Below, in pieces: positions 28,506 to 35,953 of a stretch of DNA of 64,000 nucleotides (its first letter is position 1; each line of letters begins with the position of its first letter). The position numbers were made by a program, and so were the translations under genes. The notes under the pieces are model-generated. The model searched no databases and had not been told where the DNA came from. It saw only the letters and a list, made by a program, of their open reading frames with translations. The stretch lies in NCBI RefSeq assembly GCF_003752505.1, contig NZ_RKHO01000001.1, positions 868,001-932,000 of the forward strand, read 5' to 3'. Source of the DNA: Nocardioides aurantiacus (lineage in GTDB: Bacteria; Actinomycetota; Actinomycetes; Propionibacteriales; Nocardioidaceae).

Positions 28506-29297
28506 GTGACCGACTTCGACTCCGACCACGAGCTCGCCGCCTGGGCCGCCACCTCCGCCGGGGAGCTGCTCCTCGACGTACGCCGCCAGGGCCTGGAGGG
28601 CCGCGAGCTCAAGGACGCCGGCGACATGGCGGCGCACGAGCACCTGATGAAGGTGCTCGCCGAGCACCGGCCCGACGACGCGATCCTCTCCGAAGAGTCG
28701 TGGCGCGGCACCGAGTCGACCCACGACCGCTCGATCACCGACCGGGTCTGGATCATCGACCCCCTCGACGGCACCCGCGAGTTCTCCGAGCCGCCCCGCG
28801 ACGACTGGGCCGTCCACGTCGCGCTGTGGGAGCGCGGCGCGGGTGACGGCGACGGCGGCCTCGGCGAGCTGATCGCCGGCGCGGTCGCCCAGCCCGGCAT
28901 CGGCCAGACCTTCAGCACGGGGGACCGGATCGTCGTACCTCCCCGCACCTCGGACCGCCCCCGCATCGTGGTCAGCCGCACCCGCCCCCCGGCCTTCGTG
29001 GAGGCGTTCGCCGCCGAGATCGACGCCGAGCTGGCCCCGATGGGCTCCGCCGGCGCCAAGGTGATGGCGGTCGTGCGCGACGTCGCCGACGCCTACATCC
29101 ACGCGGGGGGACAGTACGAGTGGGACTCCGCCGCCCCCGTCGCCGTCGCCCGCGCCGCCGGCCTGTTCACCAGCCGCGTGGACGGGCAGCCGCTGCGCTA
29201 CAACCAGGACGACGTCTCGCTTCCCGACCTGATCGTGTGCCGGCCGGAGCTGTCGGAGACGATCCTGGAGTTCGTACGGCGGCACGGGACGGACTGA
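28506..29297 (+). CDS. cysQ: 3'(2'),5'-bisphosphate nucleotidase CysQ (inositol monophosphatase family)
   Basis: 263-residue Mg-dependent, Li-sensitive phosphatase that removes PAP from sulfate assimilation; homologous in layout to mycobacterial CysQ. Metal site residues are in SEES (62-65) and DPLDGTREF (85-93), with GSAGAKVMAV, HAGGQYEWDSAAP and LRYNQ downstream. TAGGCT (28494-28499) lies six bases before the GTG, predicting a leaderless mRNA. Its 3' 376 bases are duplicated at 31136-31510, beyond the acyl ligase gene. Confidence 0.9.
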   Translation: MTDFDSDHELAAWAATSAGELLLDVRRQGLEGRELKDAGDMAAHEHLMKVLAEHRPDDAILSEESWRGTESTHDRSITDRVWIIDPLDGTREFSEPPRDDWAVHVALWERGAGDGDGGLGELIAGAVAQPGIGQTFSTGDRIVVPPRTSDRPRIVVSRTRPPAFVEAFAAEIDAELAPMGSAGAKVMAVVRDVADAYIHAGGQYEWDSAAPVAVARAAGLFTSRVDGQPLRYNQDDVSLPDLIVCRPELSETILEFVRRHGTD

Positions 29298-29412
29298 GGC
29301 GTCATCCCGGGCTGCTGTCGGGGCGAGCTCGCCCGAGCCCGTGTCGCGCCTGGATTCCGGACCGCTACCTTGGCGGAGTCGCGGTCCCGCGGCGAGGAAC
29401 GTGAGGACAGCC

Positions 29413-31092
29413 GTGCCGGCTCAGCAGCCCCTGTGGGCAGACTCCTACGCGCCGGGAGTGCCCCTGCACCTCGACTACGGCGACACCACGGTGCTGGACC
29501 TGTGGGAGGGCGCGGCGCAGGCCTACCCGGACCGACCAGCGCTGGACTTCCTCGGGCGCAGCTCGACGTATGCCGAGGTCGCCGAGGAGGTGGGCCGGGT
29601 GGCGGGCGGGCTGCACGCGCTCGGCGTGCGTCCCGGCGACAACGTCGCCCTCGTGATGCCGAACTGCCCGCAGGGCATCATCGCGCTGTTCGCCGTGCTG
29701 CGGCTCGGTGCCGCCGTGGTCGAGCACAACCCCCTCTACACCTCGGCCGAGCTCCGTCACCCGTTCGTCGACCACGGTGCTCGGGTGGCGATCGTGTGGG
29801 ACAAGATCGTGCCCGTCATCGAGGAGCTTCGCGTCGTCTCGGCCCTCGAGCACGTCGTCGCGGTCGACCTGACCACCCGGCTGCCGTGGACCAAGCGACT
29901 CGCGCTGCGCCTGCCGGTCGCGAAGGCGCGTGCGGCCCGGGCCCAGCTGACCTCTCCCGCGCCCCGGGCGATGCAGTGGGTCGAGCTGGCGGGAGCGGCG
30001 CCGCTGGACGAGTCCCATCCCCGCCCGGACCGGAACGACGTCGCCCTCCTGCTCTACACCTCCGGCACCACCGGCGTGCCGAAGGGCGTGCCGTTGCTGC
30101 ACCGCAACCTCGTGGCCAACGTGATGCAGGGGCGGGCCTGGGTGCCGGGGCTGGAGGTCGGGAAGGAGAGCTTCCTGGTCGCGCTGCCGCTGTTCCACGC
30201 CTACGGCGTGACGGTCAGCGTGCTGCTCGGTGTGGCACTCGCCGCCAAGCTGGTGCTGCTCCCCAAGCCGGACATCGGCCTCATCATGGAGGCGATGGCG
30301 CGGGAGGTGCCGAGCTTCGTGCCCGCCGTACCGCCCCTCTACCAGCGGATCGTCGACGAGGCGGAGCGCCGCAAGGTCTCGATCGAGGGCATCCGGTATG
30401 CGCTGTCGGGGGCGATGCCGCTGCCGGCCGCGCTCGTGGCGCAGTGGGAGGCTGCCACGGGCGGGCTCCTCGTCGAGGGATACGGGCTGACCGAGACGTC
30501 CCCGGTGATCGTCGGCAACCCGATGACCCGTGCTCGCCGCCCCGGCGCGATCGGGGTGCCCTTCCCCGACGTGGAGATCCGCATCGCCGACCCCGAGGAC
30601 CTGGACCGCGACATGCCGCAAGGGGAACGCGGTGAGCTGCTGGTGCGCGGTCCCCAGGTCTTCTCTGGCTACCGCGGCCTGCCCGAGGAGACGGCCGCGG
30701 CCTTCCACGACGGGTGGTTCCGCACGGGGGACGTCGTGACCATGTCGCCCGACGGTTTCCTGACGATCGTCGATCGGATCAAGGAGATCATCATCACCGG
30801 CGGCTTCAACGTCTATCCCTCGGAGGTCGAAGGCATCCTCCGCACCCATGCCGGGGTCGTGGACGTCGCGGTCGTCGGCCTGCCGCAGGCGGACGGGGGT
30901 GAGGAGGTGGTCGCCGCCGTGGTGCTCGTCGAAGGTGTCCCGGTGGGGGCGGACGAGCTGCGGACGCACACCCGTCAGGCGCTGACCCCCTACAAGGTGC
31001 CGCGCCGGGTGGTGTTCGTGGACGAACTGCCGACGAACCCGATGGGCAAGGTCCTGCGCCGCGAGGTCGTTGCTCGACTCCGGGAGTCTTGA
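29413..31092 (+). CDS. AMP-forming acyl-CoA synthetase/ligase
   Basis: 559-residue adenylate-forming enzyme activating a carboxylic acid, likely a fatty acid. ANL-family motifs: LLYTSGTTGVPKGVPLLHRN (A3), VEGYGLTETSPV (A5), GWFRTGDVVTMSPDGF with the ATP-binding aspartate, IVDRIKEIIITGGFNVYPSEVE (hinge) and the catalytic lysine in NPMGKVLRREV. I prefer GTG 29413, six bases after a GAGG site; GTG 29401 is possible. TACCTT at 29366-29371 may be the -10 box. A pks16-like ligase sits near pth in mycobacteria, so it may be native here. It is flanked by the two cysQ copies. Confidence 0.88.
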   Translation: MPAQQPLWADSYAPGVPLHLDYGDTTVLDLWEGAAQAYPDRPALDFLGRSSTYAEVAEEVGRVAGGLHALGVRPGDNVALVMPNCPQGIIALFAVLRLGAAVVEHNPLYTSAELRHPFVDHGARVAIVWDKIVPVIEELRVVSALEHVVAVDLTTRLPWTKRLALRLPVAKARAARAQLTSPAPRAMQWVELAGAAPLDESHPRPDRNDVALLLYTSGTTGVPKGVPLLHRNLVANVMQGRAWVPGLEVGKESFLVALPLFHAYGVTVSVLLGVALAAKLVLLPKPDIGLIMEAMAREVPSFVPAVPPLYQRIVDEAERRKVSIEGIRYALSGAMPLPAALVAQWEAATGGLLVEGYGLTETSPVIVGNPMTRARRPGAIGVPFPDVEIRIADPEDLDRDMPQGERGELLVRGPQVFSGYRGLPEETAAAFHDGWFRTGDVVTMSPDGFLTIVDRIKEIIITGGFNVYPSEVEGILRTHAGVVDVAVVGLPQADGGEEVVAAVVLVEGVPVGADELRTHTRQALTPYKVPRRVVFVDELPTNPMGKVLRREVVARLRES

Positions 31093-31135
31093 GCGTCATC
31101 CCTGAGGCCGGCGCCTCCGGGCGCCGAGTCTCGCC

Positions 31136-31510
31136 GGACCGGCTCGTCGTGCCTACCTACACTCGGACCGCCCCCGCATCGTGGTCAGCCGCACCCGGCC
31201 TCCGGCCTTCGTCGAGGCGTTCGCCGCCGAGATCGACGCCGAGCTGGTCCCGATGGGCTCCGCCGGCGCCAAGGTGATGGCCGTCGTCCGCGACGTCGCC
31301 GACGCCTACATCCACGCCGGGGGACAGTACGAGTGGGACTCCGCCGCCCCCGTCGCCGTCGCCCGCGCCGCCGGCCTCTTCACCAGCCGCGTGGACGGTA
31401 CACCGCTGCGCTACAACCAGGACGACGTCTCGCTGCCCGACCTGATCGTGTGCCGGCCGGAGCTGTCGGAAACGATCCTTGAGTTCGTACGCCGCCACGG
31501 GACGGAGTGA
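31136..31510 (+). pseudogene. Truncated second copy of cysQ (3' half)
   Basis: About 375 bases closely matching 28922-29297 of cysQ, including the same stop position, with scattered substitutions and one small indel near the left edge. The part encoding the metal-binding SEES and DPLDGT motifs is missing, so it cannot be an active phosphatase. It remains open for 109 codons from GTG/ATG-like codon 31181 (VSRTRPPAFVEAF...). It and the intact copy form direct repeats around the acyl ligase gene. Confidence 0.88.
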
Positions 31511-31637
31511 GCGAGCCACACACCGCCGCCAATGAGCCCGCCTGCTGTCCGGTGCCACCTTCCCTTTACAGGACGGGCCGCAGTCACTCCCTGGCTGCTC
31601 CCGGGGTCACGTCGTCGTGCTCGCCTAGGGTTCGCGC

Positions 31638-32816
31638 ATGGCAAGTAACAAGGTGCTCGAGCAACACATCGCCGTCTTCGGGGAGAGCGGGAGCGGCAAG
31701 ACCGTCATGTTGTCCTCCTTCTACGGTTCCGAGCAGGAACCCCAGAACATCAAGGAGGGCGCGTTCAACGTAGTGGCCGAAGACGCCGGCCAGGGCACGC
31801 GCTTGCATCAGAACTACCTAGGCATGAAGAATTCAGCGACGCTCCCCGACGCGACGAAGTTCACCGCGACCTCATACCGTTTCTTGCTCAAGCTTAAGGG
31901 CGAGTCGGAGTCAAAGCCGTTAAAGGCGAAGCCGTTCGATGCCCTTCGGTTGGTTTGGCACGACTACCCGGGCGAGTGGTTCGAGCAGGACGTCAGCGGA
32001 CCGGAAGAGGCCAGCCGCCGGGTCGAGGCGTTCCGCGCTCTACTTGCCTCTCACGTCGCCCTGCTGCTCGTAGACGGCCAGAAGCTCCTCGACAACGCTG
32101 GACAGGAGGAGCGCTACCTCAAATCCCTCTTGAGCAACGTTCGCAACAGCCTGGTGCTGCTCAGGGACGACCTCCTCAGTGAAGGCAAGCCGCTGGTGAC
32201 CTTCCCGCGCATCTGGGTGGTGGCGCTGTCGAAATCCGACCTGCTGCCCGATCTCGACGTCAACGGGTTCAAGGAGCTCATCATTGAGAAGGTCGGTGAT
32301 GAGATCGCCGGGCTGGGTGGTGTGCTCAGCGGACTGGTTGAGTCTGATGGTGCGCTATCTGTGGGCGAGGACTTCGTTCTCATCTCTTCAGCGAAGTTCA
32401 GCCCCGGCGCGATCGAGGTTGCGCAGCGCGTCGGTATCGATCTCGTACTTCCTATGGCGGCCGTGCTGCCGCTCGAGCGGCACCTTCGGTGGGCCCGGGC
32501 AGACAAGTTGACGACGGGGGTGGCAAAGAAGCTCGTCGGCAATGCTGAGGTAGTCGCCGCGGCAATCGGTGTCGCCAGTGGAGTCGTCGCCAAGCTGATT
32601 AGCAAGAAGAGCAAGATCGCCGGAGCAGTCGGTCTCGTGCTGAGTGGCTTGACGCCCAAGCTGGAGGATGTCATCAAGTCCGCTGGCGCCAAACTCGAGG
32701 CGGTTGATGCAGCCGCGGCCACGAAGCGGCAGAACCTCGCCGCGACGCTCGACGGCTTCCGCATTGATCTTGATGTCGGTGAGGAGAAGGCAGTTCTTCT
32801 CAGGAGCCCTGGATGA
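31638..32816 (+). CDS. TRAFAC-like P-loop GTPase of a low-GC island
   Basis: 392-residue protein with a full set of GTPase signatures: G1 GESGSGKT (15-22), G3-like DYPGE (109-113), G4-like SKSD (198-201, in place of NKxD) and G5 SAK (251-253). The C-terminal part has two hydrophobic/amphipathic helices (about 303-320 and 326-339) followed by a helical tail, suggesting membrane contact or oligomerisation. TAGGGT at 31626-31631 lies six bases before the ATG. GC content and codon use are clearly lower than in flanking genes, implying transfer. It overlaps the next gene as ATGA. Similar GTPases occur in predicted conflict systems, but no specific function is assigned. Confidence 0.75.
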   Translation: MASNKVLEQHIAVFGESGSGKTVMLSSFYGSEQEPQNIKEGAFNVVAEDAGQGTRLHQNYLGMKNSATLPDATKFTATSYRFLLKLKGESESKPLKAKPFDALRLVWHDYPGEWFEQDVSGPEEASRRVEAFRALLASHVALLLVDGQKLLDNAGQEERYLKSLLSNVRNSLVLLRDDLLSEGKPLVTFPRIWVVALSKSDLLPDLDVNGFKELIIEKVGDEIAGLGGVLSGLVESDGALSVGEDFVLISSAKFSPGAIEVAQRVGIDLVLPMAAVLPLERHLRWARADKLTTGVAKKLVGNAEVVAAAIGVASGVVAKLISKKSKIAGAVGLVLSGLTPKLEDVIKSAGAKLEAVDAAAATKRQNLAATLDGFRIDLDVGEEKAVLLRSPG

Positions 32817-33142
32817 GCGTCATTTGGGCGACCAGAGGGCGTACCTGGGGCTTCCGGTTTCTCCGCGACGGTGGGTTCGCAGACCCCTTGCCTGTCTACG
32901 AGGCCGCTTTCGCCGGGATCGGGGCGGGCCCTAGCGCAATTCAGCGGGTTGGGGCGACCGTCGCGGTGCGGCTTCCGGATCCGTACGGGCGTAGGGATGC
33001 AGCAGGCCGCAGCATTCCACACGAGTTTGTCGTCTCTGCGCCCCTCGCTGAGCAGGTGGAGACAGTCGAGGACGCCTTGCGAATCCTGTGGCCGCAGGTC
33101 GCGGATGATTACGACAAGGTGTGGGACTCGGAGCCCGTCTGA
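32813..33142 (+). CDS. Small partner protein of the GTPase (109 aa), unknown family
   Basis: 109-residue soluble-looking protein translated from an ATG overlapping the GTPase stop (ATGA), so the two are almost surely coupled. It begins SVIWATRGRTWGFRFLRDGG, has a central VAVRLPDPYGRRDAAGR segment and an acidic C-terminus DDYDKVWDSEPV. I recognise no domain. GC is intermediate. It may be an effector, adaptor or regulator of the GTPase; this is inference from overlap alone. Confidence 0.65.
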   Translation: MSVIWATRGRTWGFRFLRDGGFADPLPVYEAAFAGIGAGPSAIQRVGATVAVRLPDPYGRRDAAGRSIPHEFVVSAPLAEQVETVEDALRILWPQVADDYDKVWDSEPV

Positions 33143-33292
33143 GGCCAGCGGGCCCGCATCCATTGGATCGCCGAGGGGAGATTGTCGGAACCCAAGCGCC
33201 CTCTGCCACCGCGAAACCACGGGTGGCCGCGGAGGCGCCGTACTGCGAGGCGCGTGGCTCATTGAACGAGGCCTGCCCACTAGGTTGGCTGC

Positions 33293-34252
33293 ATGCCCTC
33301 CAAAGCCACGGAGATCGAGGTCGACGACAAGGTCGTGCGGGTGTCCAACCCCGACCGGGTCTACTTCCCGGCGCGGGGCGAGACCAAGATGGACTTGGTC
33401 GACTACTACCTCTCCGTGGGCGACGGCATCGTCAACGCCCTGCGGGAGCGGCCGTGCATGCTGCACCGGTTCCCGACCGGGGTGTCGGGGGAGAAGGTGC
33501 ACCAGAAGCGGCTGCCCAAGGGGGCGCCGCCGTGGATGGAGACGGTGCGGGTGCACTTCCCACGCTGGAACCGCACCGCCGACGAGCTGTGCGTGACCGA
33601 GCTGGCGCAGGTGATCTGGGCGGTGCAGATGAGCACCGTGGAGTTCCACCCCTGGAACAGTCGTCGCGCCGACGTCGAGAAGCCCGACGAGTGGCGCATC
33701 GACCTCGACCCCGGGCCCGACTGCCCGTGGGAGACGGTGCAGCGGGTCGCCCACGTCGCCCACGAGGTGCTCGACGACCTCGGCGCGACCGGGTTCCCCA
33801 AGACCAGCGGGGGAAGGGGGATGCACGTCTACGTCCGGATCGCGCCCGACCACGGCTTCCAGGACGTACGACGCGCCGCACTCGCCTTCGCCCGCGAGGT
33901 CGAGCGCCGTTCGCCCGAGGTCACCACCGCCTGGTGGCGCAAGGACCGCGACCCGGCCCACCTGTTCGTCGACTACAACCAGAACGCCCGCGACCACACC
34001 ATCGCCGCGGCGTACTCCGTGCGCGGCAACCCCATCGGCACCGTCTCCGCCCCCATCGGATGGGAGGAGGTGGATGAGGTCCACCCCGACGACTTCACCA
34101 TCGCCACGATGCCGGCGCGGTACGCCGAGCTCGGCGACCTGCACGCCGACATCGACGACCACGTCTTCGACATCGCGCCGCTGCTGGAGTGGGCCGAGCG
34201 CGACGAGGAGCGGGGGGCGGCACCGCCGCCGGAGCCCGACCAGGACGAGTGA
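33293..34252 (+). CDS. Stand-alone LigD-type polymerase/primase domain protein
   Basis: 319-residue archaeo-eukaryotic-primase-fold polymerase of the LigD PolDom family, as used in bacterial end joining and repair. Catalytic aspartates are in RIDLDPG (D137, D139), with FPKTSGGRGMHVYVR, VDYNQNARDHTIAAAYSVR and VSAPIGWEEVDEVHPDDFT, all family hallmarks. There is no ligase or nuclease domain, as in mycobacterial PolD1/PolD2. TAGGTT (33281-33286) lies six bases before the ATG. No ku or ligase gene is present in the window. Confidence 0.9.
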   Translation: MPSKATEIEVDDKVVRVSNPDRVYFPARGETKMDLVDYYLSVGDGIVNALRERPCMLHRFPTGVSGEKVHQKRLPKGAPPWMETVRVHFPRWNRTADELCVTELAQVIWAVQMSTVEFHPWNSRRADVEKPDEWRIDLDPGPDCPWETVQRVAHVAHEVLDDLGATGFPKTSGGRGMHVYVRIAPDHGFQDVRRAALAFAREVERRSPEVTTAWWRKDRDPAHLFVDYNQNARDHTIAAAYSVRGNPIGTVSAPIGWEEVDEVHPDDFTIATMPARYAELGDLHADIDDHVFDIAPLLEWAERDEERGAAPPPEPDQDE

Positions 34253-34321
34253 CGGGCGCCACGTCTCAGTTGACAACCGAGCCCGTTGTGTCAAGTTACT
34301 GGCGAGTCTAGGCTGCCGAGC

Positions 34322-35953
34322 ATGTCTGCCTCCTCCCAGCCCGCTGGCGCCGGTGGCGCGTCGTTCGGCGACAACGACCTCGCCGATCCCGAGCACGACG
34401 TCACGGCGTCCTACGCCCTCGACCCGGCCTCGGTGCGCGCGCTGACCAGGCGCGTGGTGTCGACGACCGGGCGGGAGATCCCGGCGTACACCCCGATCAC
34501 CGGGCAGCCGCTCGCGATGGTCCCGCAGTCGGGGGAGGACGACGTCGAGGAGGCGTTCGCCCGGGCCCGTCGCGCCCAGAAGGCGTGGGCACAGACCCCG
34601 ATCCGCGAGCGCGCCGCGATGCTGCTGCGGCTGCACGACCTGGTGCTCGACCGGCAGGACGAGATCATCGACCTGATCTGCTGGGAGTCGGGCAAGGCCC
34701 GCAAGCACGCCTTCGACGAGCCGCTCCACATCGCGCTGACCGCGCGCTACTACGGCCGCACGGGAGTCCAGCACCTCGCGCCGAAGCGGGTCCGCGGCGT
34801 CGTGCCCGGGCTGACGCAGGCCGAGGTGACCCGCGTGCCCAAGGGCGTCGTCGGGATCATCGCGCCCTGGAACTACCCCTTCACGATGGCCCTGTGCGAC
34901 GGCATCCCCGCCCTGCTCGCCGGCAACGCCGTGGTCATCAAGCCCGACGCCCAGACGATGCTCTCCGCGCTGCTCGGCGCCCAGCTGCTCGAGGAGGCGG
35001 GGCTGCCCGAGGGCCTGTGGAACGTCGTCGCCGGTCCGGGCCGTGAGCTCGGCACGCCGATCATCGACCGCTCCGACTACGTCTGCTTCACCGGCTCCAC
35101 GCCGACGGGCCGCATCATCGCCCGCCAGTGCGCCGAGCGGCTGATCGGCTGCTCGCTCGAGCTCGGCGGCAAGAACCCCATGCTGGTGCTGCGCGACGCC
35201 GACCTCGACCGCGCGGCCGAGGGCGCCGTACGCGCCGTGTTCTCCAACGCCGGCCAGCTGTGCGTCGCGATCGAGCGGTTGTACGTCGCCGACCAGGTTT
35301 ACGACCGGTTCCGCGACAAGCTCGTCGAGCGCACCAAGGCGATGACGCTGCGGGCCGGGCTGCAGTGGGGCAGCGACATGGGCTCGCTGATCTCCCAGGA
35401 CCAGCTCGACACCGTGGTCGCCCACGTCGACGACGCCGTCGCCAAGGGCGCCAAGGTGCTCGTCGGCGGCAAGGCGCGGCCGGACCTGGGGCCCTACTAC
35501 TACGAGCCCACCGTGCTCGAGGGCGTCAGCCCCGACATGACCTGCTTCGGCACCGAGACCTTCGGGCCCGTCGTCGCGCTGCACCGCTTCCACGACGAGG
35601 CCGACGCGATCGCGCGGGCCAACGAGGGGGAGTACGGCCTCAACGCCTCGATCTACAGCCGCGACACCCGCCGCGCCCGCGAGATCGGCCGGCAGGTCAA
35701 GTGCGGCACGGTCAACGTCAACGAGGCGTTCGCCGCGACGTTCGCCAGTATCGAGGCGCCGATGGGCGGGATGCGGCAGTCTGGGATGGGCCGCCGCCAG
35801 GGGGCCGAGGGGCTGCTGCGCTACACCGAGACGCAGTCGCTCGCCGTGCAGCGGGTGCTGCGCTTCGCACCCCAGTTCGGCATGAACGACAAGACCTACG
35901 CCCAGGTGATGACGGCCAACCTGCGGCTGCTGCGAAAGGCGGGACGGGCGTGA
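34322..35953 (+). CDS. Succinate-semialdehyde dehydrogenase (NADP+), GabD2-like
   Basis: 543-residue aldehyde dehydrogenase oxidising succinic semialdehyde to succinate. Landmarks: IIAPWNYPF, CFTGSTPTGR, general base Glu280 in LELGGKNP and catalytic Cys314 in NAGQLCVAIERL, a form characteristic of actinobacterial GabD2. TAGGCT at 34309-34314 lies seven bases before ATG 34322, supporting that start. The stop overlaps the GMC oxidoreductase (GTGA), so the two oxidative enzymes are coupled. Confidence 0.88.
   Translation: MSASSQPAGAGGASFGDNDLADPEHDVTASYALDPASVRALTRRVVSTTGREIPAYTPITGQPLAMVPQSGEDDVEEAFARARRAQKAWAQTPIRERAAMLLRLHDLVLDRQDEIIDLICWESGKARKHAFDEPLHIALTARYYGRTGVQHLAPKRVRGVVPGLTQAEVTRVPKGVVGIIAPWNYPFTMALCDGIPALLAGNAVVIKPDAQTMLSALLGAQLLEEAGLPEGLWNVVAGPGRELGTPIIDRSDYVCFTGSTPTGRIIARQCAERLIGCSLELGGKNPMLVLRDADLDRAAEGAVRAVFSNAGQLCVAIERLYVADQVYDRFRDKLVERTKAMTLRAGLQWGSDMGSLISQDQLDTVVAHVDDAVAKGAKVLVGGKARPDLGPYYYEPTVLEGVSPDMTCFGTETFGPVVALHRFHDEADAIARANEGEYGLNASIYSRDTRRAREIGRQVKCGTVNVNEAFAATFASIEAPMGGMRQSGMGRRQGAEGLLRYTETQSLAVQRVLRFAPQFGMNDKTYAQVMTANLRLLRKAGRA

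Noticed and set aside
28922-31510. Composite transposon bounded by the cysQ repeats
   Set aside because: The repeats are fragments of a housekeeping gene with no transposase, terminal inverted repeats or target-site duplication in view.
31181-31510. Functional small protein from the truncated cysQ copy
   Set aside because: It lacks the N-terminal metal-binding half (SEES, DPLDGT) required for phosphatase activity; best treated as a pseudogene fragment, although the frame is still open.
32114-35593. Very long open frame on the minus strand across the GTPase, polymerase and dehydrogenase genes
   Set aside because: Antisense shadow of real genes in GC-rich DNA; the product is low-complexity (G/V/R/H/D) with no domain, while the opposite strand has clear motifs throughout.
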